The notes under the pieces: generated by a model
What the model saw: the letters and a program-made list of their open reading frames with translations, nothing else
The model's database searches: none
What the model was told of the DNA's origin: nothing
Made by a program: the position numbers and the translations under genes
Source: Urechis unicinctus
Taxonomy: Eukaryota; Annelida; Polychaeta; Xenopneusta; Urechidae
Assembly (NCBI GenBank): GCA_034190875.2
Contig: CM067356.1
Span: 74,404,632 to 74,468,631 of the forward strand
DNA: 64,000 nt
Direction of reading: 5' to 3'
Shown here: one piece after another, positions 39,894 to 53,366 of the stretch
How the letters are laid out: the number at the start of each line of letters is the position of its first letter
Numbering within the stretch: the stretch's first letter is position 1

Positions 39894-42320
39894 CATACGT
39901 AAAGCATGTAATTACCCTGCTAACACGGCAGATTCTAGTAATGGAAATCACGGTGCAGTCCCCTATGATGCCATATAATATGACAACGACTTTCAACGTT
40001 GCACTGCTATACTAGCAGAGATAGCTTCACTGCGCCCAGGTCTCACTTGATCACCTTTGGGGCACTGGCAGTCGCACAAACTACTTTGATGTGACAATAT
40101 GCCATCCTGTTAATCTACTTAATACAACTGTAGCCCAAGAGACTGCAGAGGCGGCTTCCACTAAGGTAATATGATAATTGTTATCCAAGGCTTTAAGGCA
40201 ATAATTTACATTAATGATGAACTAAATTCCACGTAAAACTACCTATATCAGACCTAATGAATACATAACCTACCGCCGGGCTGACATACAGATTCTGTTA
40301 GCGTAATTACCGTACCACGGGTGAGCTTGTTATCATCATGTTAACCATGTTCGTCGGTACATTAGCTAAATATGCAAATGTGTTGATGCATAGGATGTGA
40401 TGCACGGATCTTGTAAATGCTTCTTAGCGGTTCCATGACCTAAACATTGCAGTCCACTGCCACAATTATATGTATGGACCACTGGCTATGCTGATGATAT
40501 TGGAACAACATAATTAACAAATCGTTAGTTATTGCTGTCCTAAACGATTGCAGGTACATAACGCTATGCTTGTATCGCTGTCCGAGTGACGTATCACTCA
40601 ATTGCAACACTCAGCTAACAAGTGGTTTACTTGCTGGCTGCATCGCTACAACAAAACATCAAATACACCCACCGACGTTGCAATGCATGCCTTCTTCGTC
40701 AAACCACCCGATGGTATGGATAGTTCGAACCGCTACTGTATGTATCATTGTTCTACAATTAGAGCAATAATTTGCGTAGCTAACCATCTTCAGCTTGTTA
40801 AACCCACATTGCATTGATGCTATGCATTGCTTATAAGCCATATAGATAGTTCTGATGCAATCTGCATTACTCGTTCATTCGATCCAATTGATTATCTATG
40901 ACGACTTACGGTAGAAAAAACAATGATAAGTAAACATAGATCGTAGAATTTCCAGATGCTTCATATTGGTAATTTGTACAGCCCTGCACCTATATATCAC
41001 CGCGTTAACACTCTACAGTGCTTAGATACTTATACAAAATACGACTAATATTACAATTACGACCTCATGACATTAACCACAATTGCTTCATACGGTACTG
41101 AGGTTCGATCAAAATTAATTTTTCATGACTAGTTAGATTGTAGTCATGGCAGTATTTGTGGCGTCCAAAATACATTACAACTGCTTTCAATACTAATTAA
41201 TTAGTCAAAGACATATATAATTATCAGAAGCCTACATTGACTGACGGTGTTCGCCTGAAAAAGTTTGGCTAGTAACGATACCAAGCACAATACGAATCAA
41301 TCCAACGATTTGAAGCCGCAAGTATGGTCTCGGCAAGGCAGACGTTGTCAGAATCTGCGTACAGATGTATTATTCCTGAAAATGCAAAGAAGGGAGGTAA
41401 TTGTTATGTGGTTTAGTTCTCTTAGTGCGCTTGCATAAGCATTCCAATTTGAATTAGACTTCATTTGCTTTGGCATAGGTGTTGTGATGTAACCAATTCA
41501 CGTTGAGATATGCAAGGCCGTTACAGACTCATTCATCATAGAACGCAAAAGCACAGGATGGTTCGGGTGCTGCGTTCTCTGATTTTTTCGGAGGTTAGTA
41601 ATTCGCTATTGGTACCTAACCTGCATTAATAGGACGATGGTAACTATGGTTGCTGTATCATGAGCATCCTCATACATCAACGCCAATGTGTCACCTCGGT
41701 TTTGGATTTGACGTAAAACGCCAGCAATTTACTTGATTCCACGTAATTCTAAGATGTCATTATCAGAATTGACTTTGCTTTGTGTTTCTGTTAAAATGAG
41801 ATCGCAGTTGCGGAGGATGATTATAATCATACATAATCTCCAAGGGTGCTTTTGTTAAAGGGCCTTGGCTGTAAACACCATTGTCGACCCACACTTTCAA
41901 ATCAACGGCCTAATACTTTTGAAGCAAATGGCCTGTCGTATCAATCATGCTATTATGTCCAGCCTTAGCATGAGCGATTTTTCAATGTCTGAGACTTTAT
42001 CGGGTTTCTTCCAAAGTGTTATTTATTGTGCTTCGCTGGATGATTCTCACATGTAAAGCATGTAATCGCAAAGAAACATTAGCAACCAGCAAAATGGCAT
42101 GCTACAATCTTAATAGGCGGAGAGTAGAGGATGGGAAATATATATCGCGTTCATAACAGATTCTTATTACCTTATTAACGTTTAATCTCAGATACGAAAA
42201 TATTGCTGGCCGAGTATTGATATATCTTTTAATTTGAAACCTGTCCCCAAAATATATAAGAGGTAGTATTCTTCTAACCAGCCAGTGTCATAAGCAAATT
42301 GTGGTAAGTGGCAGGGACTT

Positions 42321-42980
42321 ATGAGGTAGATCAGGATTGGTTTGCAACTAGATGTGTAGGTAGTGGTCCTTACCAGAGTATAGGAATTCCATTATAAATA
42401 AGTATAAGCAACGTGACATTTATTACTTACGTGACATATCGGTCGGCTATGGATAACACCGTAGAAAAACCATAGCTTGTGTACATTCAAGGAACATTCT
42501 TGAAGCGTGATCTGTAGAATTATTTTTGTAGCAGTTTGCATATAGCATACAATTGGCTAAACAATGCAAGTGCAATTCAAAGTTAAACAAAAAGAGAGTC
42601 CACTGAACAGAAAACCAGTACCTACATGCACAAAGTAATACTAATAAATCATTTGACCCTTTGTTTGATACAGCCTACCAGGTAGTTACTGCTTATCAAT
42701 AGCTGAATGTCCTGTGGGATATCTTGATTAACATCCCTTGGTATATGTCCAGTTAAATAACATTCGTGCCTTACATAGCAAATACACATTGTCGTTGTTG
42801 CATCACGAAACAGAAATATCATCAAACGAGGCGAGTTTGTTGCATTCGAACATATCTTTTATGCGACGAAAAAAATCATCCAAATATATATGTTCTTGTT
42901 GTTTTTTAAGACCCGTAGTTGAAATAATCCTATTTGATTCACCGTCTTTACCTGGAATTGCTGGTTATGGCGCTTTATAC
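42321..42980. other. No recognisable gene
   Basis: Right flank of unit 1. One 83-codon frame at 42738-42989 has no family resemblance. Confidence 0.35.
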
Positions 42981-43019
42981 ATGCAATAATGCAAAAGTGA
43001 CTGCTGCTAACATTCTTGA

Positions 43020-43200
43020 CCTCGTGTTTATGCGAATGATCTCTGGTCGTGCAAAAGCATTGAATGGATTTTTACCACATTATATTGCGTTATACGTCTC
43101 CAGGTAGCAGGGCTATAATGTCTATGTCTTGCATATAGCAAAAGCGTAATATTCTTACTTTCACTGGTGGCAGATTCGTTTCATTTAGCCAAAAAAACGT
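43020..43200 (+). mobile_element. LINE remnant, same family as 25385-25590
   Basis: KALNGFLPHYIALYVS at 43057-43104 matches KAMNGRVPHYIALYVP of the fragment at 25407 and the general CR1/L2 pattern near the end of the reverse-transcriptase ORF. No further part of the ORF is visible upstream. Confidence 0.5.
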
Positions 43201-43319
43201 TGATCTGTAAAGCAACCACAACAGCACCAAGTGTTATTTATCTGATCGATTTGCGTAGTGCAGGTGTGTAAAACTTAGTTAATGTTAAATCAAGCTTGAG
43301 CCAAGAAGAGAGCTAATCA

Positions 43320-43700
43320 CGGGGTTCTTATGAAGTTGATTTCACGGTTGTTTGGAAAAGCATGATAGTGCAACCATATCGATGCATCATCAAAAAAGCA
43401 GCATTATGCCAGCTACGAAATATCTCTAGGATACGTTGTTGCCTGTCTGATTATGCCAACCAGATTCTTGTGCATTCGTTAGTTATGACAAAATTGGACT
43501 ATGCAAATTATTTGTGCAACGGCGCATCAAAGCATAACATGAATAGATGCAGCGAGTACAAAATGTTGCTGCTCGTCTTGTTAGCCGTAGCAGTCGCTAG
43601 GGCCCACATCACTTCCATGCTAAGAATACTACACTGGCTTCCTGTCACGTACATTTATAAGGTTTTGGTATATAATGATAATGTGCTGAGCGCCTGAGTT
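43320..43700 (+). mobile_element. LINE remnant: C-terminal part of reverse transcriptase (CR1/L2-like)
   Basis: A 111-codon frame (43362-43697) contains LRNISRIRCCLSDYANQ, LVHSLVMTKLDYANYL, then HITSMLRILHWLPVTY and YKVLVYND. This order (LRNISKIR, LVHSFVTSRLDYCNxLL, HITPVLxxLHWLPVxYRI, KxLLLxYK) is typical of the region after the catalytic core in animal CR1/L2/Rex-type elements. The catalytic YADD box lies upstream of this in intact elements and is absent here. The fragment is dead and 5'-truncated. It is the strongest evidence that the genome is an animal's. Confidence 0.8.
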
Positions 43701-44830
43701 TATCTGAGGCCCCCACGCCGCTGATCGCACCACAACACGTTATCTCCTGGAACAAGGGATCCATCCCATCTTATTAATCTAGATTTCGTTGACGTTAGGA
43801 GTCAGAACGAAACTGTATAATTTGATTTACAGTATTTGCAATGAAACATTGGATATGGTTGCATATGACAAGCTATGATAGCTATGCTTAACGGCCATTA
43901 CCATTTACACTTGTCGGATATCGAACCACGATCGACTGTGGAGCAGAATCCACTACTTAATTATCACAACACCAGGTTGATCATATCTCTGCAACGGGCA
44001 TTACATAGCCTGACGTTATATCTTGATATTACAATACGAGACAACAGTTGACAAAAAATGTGAGTCGCCGTGAGCAGTGGTGGTGGCACTCGAGGATCAA
44101 GAGATGGGTGAGTCCATCTCGGTATTACGTCTTGGTTGAGAACCCTGAAGCATTTAATTTTTTGAGGCAGGTCCAGAATTGCAGATCGTTCACAACCTCA
44201 CATCGAACAGTAGCCGGTGATGTAAGATAACCTTCATGAAGCCCGTTATGCCCAGCAGCAATTCTCAAAGAGGTTAAAAGCCCCATTTATAAAACTGAAC
44301 CAGGATCAAAGTCTACATCTAAGACGGTATGATAGGCACAATGGGACAGAAAAGGTGGAAGGGTATCAAGAGTCCGGTCGTTCAATCCACTGGACTAGCA
44401 AACCACTGGTCTGAAGGTGAGAAAAAAGCAGAACACTTCCCATCCCTCTTAAGCCCTGCCATGCAGTTAAATAACGATTGCGTCTATGCAATTATTGGAA
44501 ACATGGTGCTCTGCCTGAAGAAACACACGTTTTTTGAAAGATGCCGTTCCAATGGTTTTTAAGAGGATGACGATATCTTAAACTGTTAAGAGTTATGTTG
44601 AACTTGCCGATTCTGAAGAATTGTGGACTGTCCATGTTACAGGGTACGATATATGGATATTTATGAAGTGACCGGCAACCTGGAAGTAAAGGTACAATAC
44701 ATAAGTGAGGTAGGACAAAACAAAAATGAGGTTAATCGCTGCTATCATAGACGAGGCAGTAGTTAACTGTAACGCATTAAGATGACCAAATTGCTCATAC
44801 ACATTTCATCAACGTCCAATATTTTATCAG
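43700..44830 (+). repeat. Dispersed repeat, copy a (relatives at 47795-48065 and 51480-51715)
   Basis: 43700-43975 aligns with 47795-48065: shared tcgtgacg-like and acgttatc blocks, then gatatgacaagctatgatagct and tatcgacc..cgactgt. 44088-44140 and 44728-44825 align with 51480-51560 and 51595-51715, sharing ggatcaagag and gcagtagttaactgtaac-like text. The piece between has frames such as NPEAFNFLRQVQNC (44130-44180) and a 77-codon frame at 44329-44562 that might be LINE-derived, but neither is certain. Confidence 0.5.
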
Positions 44831-47794
44831 TCTGCTTATCGGTTTAAAAGACTTGTGTTTCCCATATTTCCTATCTTGTTTTCCCCTACAAAGCCAGGTG
44901 CTGTCAGAGTGTATTTGCTGAACATCCTCCCAAATGCATATTGTTCGTTTTTAGCATCGACCAACGGAGACGGTACACTCACATTTAAAATATGTATTTT
45001 TTGGAAGCGCAAGCTTCGCAGCATGTTTTTTGGCGATCTGATTGTATAACCGTTCAATAGTTACCAGATTATTAACCGCCCCATAGACTTCTGCTATTTT
45101 CCATTGTGGTAAATCCGTTTATCAATCATCGGGGATAACGAATAATTAGCTCAGCGCTTATACCATGTGGCATAGCATTGCCCAAAGTTTAGACTGTCAA
45201 CAAGCTGTTCATTGAAATTCTGCCACGTTATGCCATCGACGATCAAGCCTCAAAGCCAGTCAATGATCATTAGCATGGAATATTGTCGTTATCTGTCGGT
45301 TATTCGTCTCATTTGTTTTTGTTTCGCCATTAAGGATAAGGTGTTCCTCGTATGCAATTTAATTTTGATTGCAGCAAAACCTTTATAATTTCCAAGGTAA
45401 AACAATCATTTACTAAATTGCGAATGACGTTAAGTTCACAGACGCATATTTGTCACCGCTTATTAAGCCGTCTTCATTGGTTTGGTAAAAAATAATTTTA
45501 TGTGCACACTTATAGACAAGTATATATCCTGCTCTGCGAATTGTCGCATCAATAAGCACGACAAGGCTGTAGCTGTAGTATGAATAGCTGACAGCGGCAG
45601 GTAGTAGCATAAGAGAGCATTCGAGAATCATGACAATGTTTCATGTCTTGTTAGAGCTAATTAACAGGCTAGAGAGTCGAATTTCCTACCACTGAAATAA
45701 TTTAAGCGACAGAAGTGATTGATTAATTAGCTGCAAAAATGACAAGCATGTCGAAGCAGGCAAAAAGAAGTTCTCGTGGTAACTGTGATTTTTTATTATG
45801 GATTGAAAGATATTTGGTATATTTTCGGAAGACTGTATTGCAATGCACTTTGTGGCAATGTCGCCATGTACCACCATATTTATGTTATTTATACGTCAAC
45901 TATTTATGATAATAATTCGTATGTTTTACGTGGAATATGGCTCTCATTTTCAACTCGATTATGCATCTTACTACTGTAATTGATTTTGGCATTAGTGGGA
46001 ATGCTGGCATGTTAGCTGCAAACGTCCTTGTGTCACGTGCGACCATGGTTCATCTTCCTGCGTTAATCATGAATGCATAATTACCGCTCCATTCAATGTT
46101 TGGCGAAGGCAAACACGTGCTCTTCTATGTTGGCTGCAAAACATCCGCAAAATAAAACCTGGGTATTGGTTCTATGTTTCCGCGATGAGTTAATTCCTGA
46201 GTGGATGTAACTATCCGTCGAGACCAACCATCCAGATTCAACAGCAATAATAAGCAACAAGATTAATCGGGATATCATAACTAGTTGTGCATTTCGATGA
46301 TAAGATGACACTGGAGTGTTTAGCAAACGGTAAACAATTTAGACTTGCCGTTAGTTAAGACTTGGCGTTCAGAAGCGTGACGTTCCGAGATAACCTTCCT
46401 GCTTTCACATAATTTGGGAATGGCTACACATAGATGGCTCGTGTACCATCGACCATATATTGTTGAGGTAATGCAATGTTGGAACAATTTAGCTGCTCAG
46501 CGTCATTACTTTTATCTCACAACCGAGGGCATTACATGACTTATTGACATATCAAGTCATGCGGGCAGCGACAGAAAACATGACACCCCAATGGAGTCAG
46601 ACACCATGCTGATGACGCGCGTGGTTTTGTTTTAATTGCTATTTGCGTATGTATGTAATTGTTACCGATATAGATTGTTGCGGCGGCTATTTTGATGGGA
46701 CGAAAAAAAAATAACTCAAAGGTGCAATAAGCAGGGAGCAATGAATGATTGATTGTACTACCTTAATGTTTCTCCGTCAACCTTAATGTTTACTGATGCG
46801 GCACTCGGCGCGTTTGTCTATTGTTTTTTCTGTGATATGACAGGTATATCATACAATTCTCACGTTAGCCGTAAACTATCTTTATTTCGTTCCTAATGAA
46901 ATACAACCATAATGTGCCAAAAGGCATTTTGCGAATGTGTGTTTTATGCGATCACACTGCCGTTTATACATACGAATCATGTGATAACAACTGCTGCAAA
47001 ACGGTAGGCCCTAAAACAATCCACTCGTTTGGATGCAAATCCAGTTTCAATACAATATATCTATACAACAAACTTAACCCTGCTAAATCACCTGCTTAAA
47101 CCAATTATGTTACCAGCCGACATGCGCTAATATAGTGCGGTACTGCCAAAAACTGGAAACTAATAAACCTCCACAGTGCAACGTCACTTATGTGTAGGCT
47201 ATGTATGTTAATCACACAGATATTTCAGTCAATGATGATTGTCCACGATTTTAGCAGAGAGCTTCACATTGCCATACCGACAATCATTAAAAAAAATCAA
47301 CATCTAACTCAAAGCAACAAATGCAATCACATGTTCGAGAGGCTAAACCAAAAAACACAAACGCACTCAAAACCCTGTACTCTATACAACAATAACACAT
47401 TCCTTTTTTAGAAGAAAGAAAATAATACATGTCGAGCGAACACACATCGCATGTTAAAACATTGTCCGTAGATATGTATATTTAATGATTAACCAATTAC
47501 AAAATCATTGCGATGATATAAACAGTTACGTTCAGAAAATGACACATTTATACAAATTATATTGAATTCTCTCTAATTTACACGAGGCCATATATTGACA
47601 GGCATGTGACAATACAAGAAATACAAATAAGTGCATATCAATGTGTTTGTACGTATCTACGTTCAATCAGGGGCACGTGAGAGAATCGCATGATAAATAA
47701 CAAAAACGTACGTATAGGAACAGTATCGTAATCCCGAGTGCCACATCTATTTGCTCAGATAGGTTAACTCCGAAATATCGCTGCCAGTTGCTTT
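44831..47794. other. No recognisable gene
   Basis: Short open frames only. A 17-bp direct repeat (accttaatgtttctccgtca / accttaatgtttactg) sits at 46760-46795. Nothing else of note. Confidence 0.35.
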
Positions 47795-48065
47795 GCAGTG
47801 TCTTTACGAGGTCCTCACGCGTCGGTGTTCGCCCCACAATACGTTCATCTTCCGGAATAAGATAACCTAAACAATGTAGATTTCGGTGACGTCAGCAGTT
47901 TGAATGAAACAGTGGATTTGCCAGATATCCCGTGGAGCAGTTGGTATGGTTGGATATGACAAGCTATGATAGCTAATCTTAACGGTTCACAATACAGACC
48001 AATGCCAATTACAGCAGCAAGATATCCACCCACTATTGACTGTAGAGCGGTATCATCCGCTTGTT
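47795..48065 (+). repeat. Dispersed repeat, copy b
   Basis: Matches 43700-43975 in order and orientation, most clearly over gatatgacaagctatgatagct (47954). The coding content is unclear. Frames on both strands are short. Confidence 0.55.
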
Positions 48066-48826
48066 TGACACAAGACAACATATCATATACTATGACTGCA
48101 TATTTATATGACGATCTACATATATATGATGATACATCAATAAAAAATAGGTCACACAATACGGGTATATATCAAGTATGCACCACCAAATTAAAGTACC
48201 ATTGACACTTTCATTGCAGTGTTTAATTTCTAAGAAGCTCGTTATAATTGTAGAGCATGCATCTCTCCATCAATGCCGTCTAGTTACTAGATTAATCCAC
48301 AGTAGCCGACCACTGTTGCCAGGGTTTCATATCTGATGCTGACAGCAGCACATTTTCCAAGTGGAATTATCACTAGATCGTCACAATTGTCGAGGTTGAA
48401 CAGTTATCGCTCGCAATGATACCCACACATGTCAGCAACTTATTGTTCTAGCCGCTGTGACAAACCATACACAGCAGCAGCCTTGTGCTCTCAGGATTAA
48501 TCATGCTAACCGATCGAAGAATAATATATTAGTGGCTGGGTCGCTTTTTTGTGCAAGGTCACTCAAGTAAAGATGGAAAAGGGTATTCCTTGCAGTCACT
48601 ATTTGCCACAATTTTATATGTGCTGGTAAATATTTGCAATTTCGAAATTTCACGGACGCAACATGGTGCATCCATTTGTGACAGAAACTTAGATTTCAAT
48701 AGCGGAGGCGTGTATAACAGAACAGACATGGTCATGATGTACCTTGGTGGCGTATTTCCCTGACAAAATAGGACATTAACAAAGTTCCAACAGAGTCGAT
48801 TTATGTCTCGTCCCTAAGACCATTTG
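48066..48826. other. No recognisable gene
   Basis: Short open frames; no repeat match seen. Confidence 0.3.
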
Positions 48827-49147
48827 TGGGCAGTCACGTCCAAGAAATTGAATTAAATCCAGCTTTCGTACATACATCAATATTAGCACGGCATGCATTT
48901 CGCGTCATTCGTTCATATGTGGCGTTCGTTAAAGGTAGTTAAACACGTATTGCGTGATGAATAGGTTTCGATTGTCATGAAGAAAGTCTGGGCAGTCACG
49001 TCAAAGAAATTAAATTGAATCCAGCTTTAGTACATACATCAATATTAAACCTCATGGTAGTTAGCACGGCATGCATTACGCGTCACTCGATATAGGTTGT
49101 TAAACACGTCTTCGTGATGAATAGGTTTCGATTGTCATGAAGAAAGC
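48827..49147 (+). repeat. Tandem duplication of a ~160-bp segment
   Basis: gggcagtcacgtc...gattgtcatgaagaaag at 48827-48986 is repeated at 48990-49147. The copies share both ends. Inside, the second copy has an added piece (aacctcatggtagt) and lacks one (gttcatatgtggcg). It is a local tandem duplication with small internal changes. No coding function is seen. Confidence 0.9.
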
Positions 49148-50227
49148 CCAATGGCAATTAATGCTAGAACGCTACAGATCCACATGTATATCTGTCATTG
49201 GTGCTATAACGTATATAAGGTGGTTCTCACTTTTGGTGTGCAAAAAAGATGATTCTTTTCCTTTGGGGCTGCTTATTCATGCACGCTCATGTTATGTAGC
49301 ACCAATATCATTACTTCCAGCAAGTTGGTGATGATAACGATAATGAACTAGCAACTTCCATTATCTATCACAAATTCAGCATCGTCTCGCTCATAGTCTG
49401 AAGACTTGCACCAAATGAATAAACGAATTACATGATACAATTTAAACAACTGAATGCAATCTAAATGTCTTCATCGTTATACGTGATTTCGTCAATTCTG
49501 AATCTCGGCAAACACAGCCACCTGATGCCGTATGCATTACATAAATGGAAGAGACTACTATCGATGACACAAAATACATTCATTCAAATCAAGACTTTCC
49601 ATGCAACGTCGCTCATTCATTTATCTTCCACGTTTATTTATGCAGGTTGTGTCAAAGGTATCAGCCACTCTAGGCAATGTAAATGTTGGCAAGCTCAGCA
49701 ATTGAAAACAGGACATTTCATTTGGATCTCCCAACTCATATTGAAAACACAGAGACGCGCACACGGACTCTACCGTGGGGTCCCAAATGGACAATTATCG
49801 ACGCCATTTTAAAATATTGATCATTTTCGAAGACATTGCTCCAGCCTAACAAAGCAGCATGCATTCTACTCGGCACACTCACCTGCATGTTGTCCGAGAA
49901 GATATACATATCGCGACGAGAGAAAACTTAATTGTGTAAAAGACAACCGCTCGCTTTTGGTTTTTATCTCCATGGAACCCTGGGCATTACAACTTAATGG
50001 TGATGGATGGCAACATATACGCACGAAATAGCGCCGGCGATTTAGCAGGACTACCGGAAACAACGATTGCTTCTGTACTCTTTGTTCTTAAAACAAGGAA
50101 CATGTGGACTTAGAAAGACGAATTACATAGTATTAACTGACAGTATGTAGAATGATCGGATCTTTAAACATTACCATTGCTTTAATAATTACCATATACA
50201 CTGCACAATTGAGTGATGAGACGGGTA

Positions 50228-50228
<1 letters not shown>
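49148..50228. other. No recognisable gene
   Basis: A 115-codon frame at 49465-49812 has no family resemblance and no splice partners. A faint relative of the 22745 repeat lies near 49999-50040. Confidence 0.35.
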
Positions 50229-50297
<69 letters not shown>

Positions 50298-50761
50298 CTC
50301 TATATATAGATATAGATAGATATATAAATAGAGATAGATATATCTAAAAAGAATCTCTATCTCTTCCATCTATAATATCTCTATATATAATCTCTATATA
50401 TCTCTATCTCTATAGAGATCTCATCTCATCTCTCTCTCTCTCTCTCTCTATATCTCTCTATATCTCTCTATCTCTCTAGACTCTCTCTCTAGAGACATGT
50501 CTCTATAGATAGATATCTCATCTATATATATACATACATCTATCTCATATATATATATATGTATATACATATATCTCTCTATTTATAGTATATCTATATA
50601 TATCTATATATCTTATATATCTATATCTCTATATATAAGTATAGATATATATATATCTATATATATATCCTATATATATAATATATATCTCTATATATAT
50701 CTATATATATGTATATATCTCTCTATATATGCATATATATATCTGCATATATATGCATATC

Positions 50762-50796
<35 letters not shown>

Positions 50797-50886
50797 ATCT
50801 ATATATATCTATCTATATATATCTCTATCTATCTCTATATATCTATATATCTATATATATATCTATATATATATATATATATACAT
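50229..50886. repeat. Compound (TA)n / TATC / (TC)n low-complexity tract
   Basis: Starts as a pure (TA)n run (50229-50293) and passes into mixed ctatctctatata, (TC)n (50430-50450) and gatagatata pieces. It ends in (TA)n at 50883. The two halves contain complementary motifs (agagatagata and tatctatctct), so the tract can fold back on itself. Frames through it (Ile-Tyr or Leu-Tyr-Ile repeats) are artefacts. Confidence 0.95.
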
Positions 50887-51479
50887 CATACGAAGAGTTG
50901 ACAAAAGGTAATATTCTTGCCATGCGTCATTTCAAATGTGTAATTGTCAGTCGACAGGCAGCCTTCGTGCAAATCTGTATAGTGCACCCAGTTTCCGCGA
51001 CTACTGCTAACATATTTAATATACGATATCCTAAATGGAAATCACCAAAGTAATTATAATCTAACTGTTATGGAAGGTCAAACAAATCAGGCCGAATGAA
51101 CGAGCGGGCTGCTTCGGCGAATCCCCAGTATGGTTGTATGCGATGGCCTATCTATTTAGACATTGTCATAATAGCTGTTGTGGGGGTCACATAGGTAAGA
51201 CAATTTTGCATCTAATTAACTAAAACAGATTTCAGAAGTAGAGGCAATGCGTATATATCCTCCTGTGACCCCGAGATGTCGTAGACAACAAAGCCCGATA
51301 GCCAAGTTTCAGAAAACCTATTTTTATGGTATTGAAAAAAAAATACACAAATCTGAGTGGAGTGTTTGTCTCCGACCATTCCACGTCATCTACCGGGGCG
51401 ATAATTACTCAACAACATGCAATAAATAACCCTACGATACATCTTGATTTTTAGATAAGATACAACAAGTGAAAACATG
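50887..51479. other. No recognisable gene
   Basis: Short open frames only. Confidence 0.3.
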
Positions 51480-51715
51480 GGGAGTGATGGCGGGATCAAG
51501 AGTGTGCAAGTTTAGCTGGGTGTCATGTCTTTACAGAGTACCCCGAAACTTTTCGATTCGAGACGCTATGTAAGTGATATGAAATCAATGGTTGCGGTTT
51601 AACGCTCCTATCATTGACGAGTTTGTATTTAACTGTAACATATAAAGATGACTGCATTGCTTTAACATATTCAATGAACATCCATTAAGTGTATACTATC
51701 TTTGTATCTGCAATG
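51480..51715 (+). repeat. Dispersed repeat, copy c
   Basis: Aligns with the two ends of 44088-44830 with the middle missing: gggatcaagag to the ccctgaaac-like part, then tatttaactgtaac, aaagatgac and the later catt-rich part. A shortened, diverged relative of copy a. Confidence 0.5.
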
Positions 51716-52984
51716 CGAATGATCTTGATTTGGTTTCGCTGTGGGTTGTGTCATTTGCATGATGACATGGCTGGCAGGTAAATCATTTAGATGTAGACTC
51801 TAGGTTACTGATGAATAACCCCGCGAAGGGTACACGGAAATATACCTAAATACTTATTGCATTAAATTTCACTTGTTTAAAATGTGTCCACTTTTGGGAT
51901 AGTTGCCCTGTTGAAACTAACTACCTGAGTAGAACAATGCGTGTTTGATACACATTATTCAAATATTCTAATTATACGTTGCATGTTATTCGAGCTTAGA
52001 AATGCGAATTAGGGCCATTTCTCATGTTCCATAAATGTAAGTGACAACATGCAGAGTTTGGATAGATGTTTGAGACGATGCTTCCCAGGGTGCCATTTAC
52101 AATTTCATGTTGATCCTAGCGTAATCTCAGTGTTAACCATGTCTATAAAACACATTCATATATTTGATTGCCATCAATATTATGTGAATGAGACCATGGG
52201 TCAGATAGTCCATTCAGTAAACGGCGATGTTCACGTGAATGGTGGGTATTATCTCTGTTAAATAATGCATTTATGTTTTATATATCACGAAAACAGCAAG
52301 ATGACGCTCAACGCGTCTAAAATAGTTCTCAGAATTTTACCCCCATTCACAAGGTTAAGCCATAATGTCGCATCGTGATCAGTGGTGTTCAAATGCAGAC
52401 GATATGCACTTGTGATAATGAAGACACAAACTTTAATTTTATGGGCTGACTTCAACTTTCGAATTTAGATGTAACTAAGCCTGAATAAAAGAGAGAGATG
52501 TGTTGAGCTTGGAGGCCAGCAGAGTACTGATATTCAAATGTAAAGTGCTTCCCTAAACGATCAAGGCACGCTATCCTAATTCTCATGGGACGTGCAGTGG
52601 TCAGGTCAGTGAGGGTTGGGGCCTTCGGGCGTTGCCTGGGCAGGATGGCCATGTAGCTCTGGGGTATGTATGAGGAGAGGGGAGAAGTGGCAGGTGACAT
52701 GTAGGTCACTCGTGGATCTTGGGGCTTATAATTAATATCCCCTGTGGGGGTTACTCCATCAACTAATGACTGAGAGGATACGTTATGATGATGGGGAGAT
52801 TTGTTATCAATTTGGCACTCAACAATTACCGTAAACAGTTATTTTGCTGTGTTTGGCGTGTTACGAATTGTTTAGTTGCTGGGTAACCTGTGGCGATTTG
52901 TTGTCTCCGTTGACGATTTAAGAGAAAATACACATCATTTCTTCTCGACAAAATCAGTACAATGGTTTCCGCACTAGTAGTAGT
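51716..52984. other. No recognisable gene
   Basis: Left flank of unit 2. A somewhat GC-richer patch lies at 52560-52700 on both strands. No gene was recognised. Confidence 0.3.
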
Positions 52985-53366
52985 GATTGACCTCCCCCAT
53001 GTATGTATGTATGTAAGAATGTCGTTCTTCATGTGTTTTGGTCACCATAATTACCATTTGTTGTCACATATACTGTTTTAACTTTTGGGAGCGACATTAA
53101 ATGGTCGATAATGTTTGCACGTTTTTCCCACCTTGATAGAAGCAGATAAACTTTAGTATTCCCAGTGAACCACTAAATGGTACAAAATCAGACCCTTACA
53201 AGAAGCAATATGTTCCCATCGGTGCGCAGAGTTTGGCTCGGGGACGCTTTTTGATGGCATTTCACTCAATAACAAGTTAACATGATGAGTGATGAGTTCC
53301 ATTATAATGCGCATTGAATAAAAAAATACGACAAGCAAACTAATGACAAAACCTTCCTAGGATGAC

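Larger units (their letters stand above)
31916..42320 (+). repeat. Segmental duplication, unit 1
   Basis: The left edge is a short (TATG)n array (31916-31970). From gttcttcatg on, the sequence matches unit 2 (53022 onward) for about 5.9 kb with only a few differences per hundred bases by eye. 36758-39437 matches unit 3 (60838-63561) equally well. After the (CATA)n array, 39895-41880 matches unit 2 at 58256-60230, and the remainder matches the old block. Compared with unit 2, unit 1 has an extra ~650 bp (34448-35095) and an extra ~1.9 kb (about 37535-39430). It carries the decayed gene copies listed separately. Confidence 0.9.

Noticed and set aside
39358-40015. Long open frames of Tyr-Ile-His-Thr or Met-Tyr-Val-Cys on both strands, here and at 26563-27104, 57752-58381 and 63417-63895
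   Set aside because: They are (CATA)n read in 12-bp periods, open in all frames, with no unique sequence of protein character.
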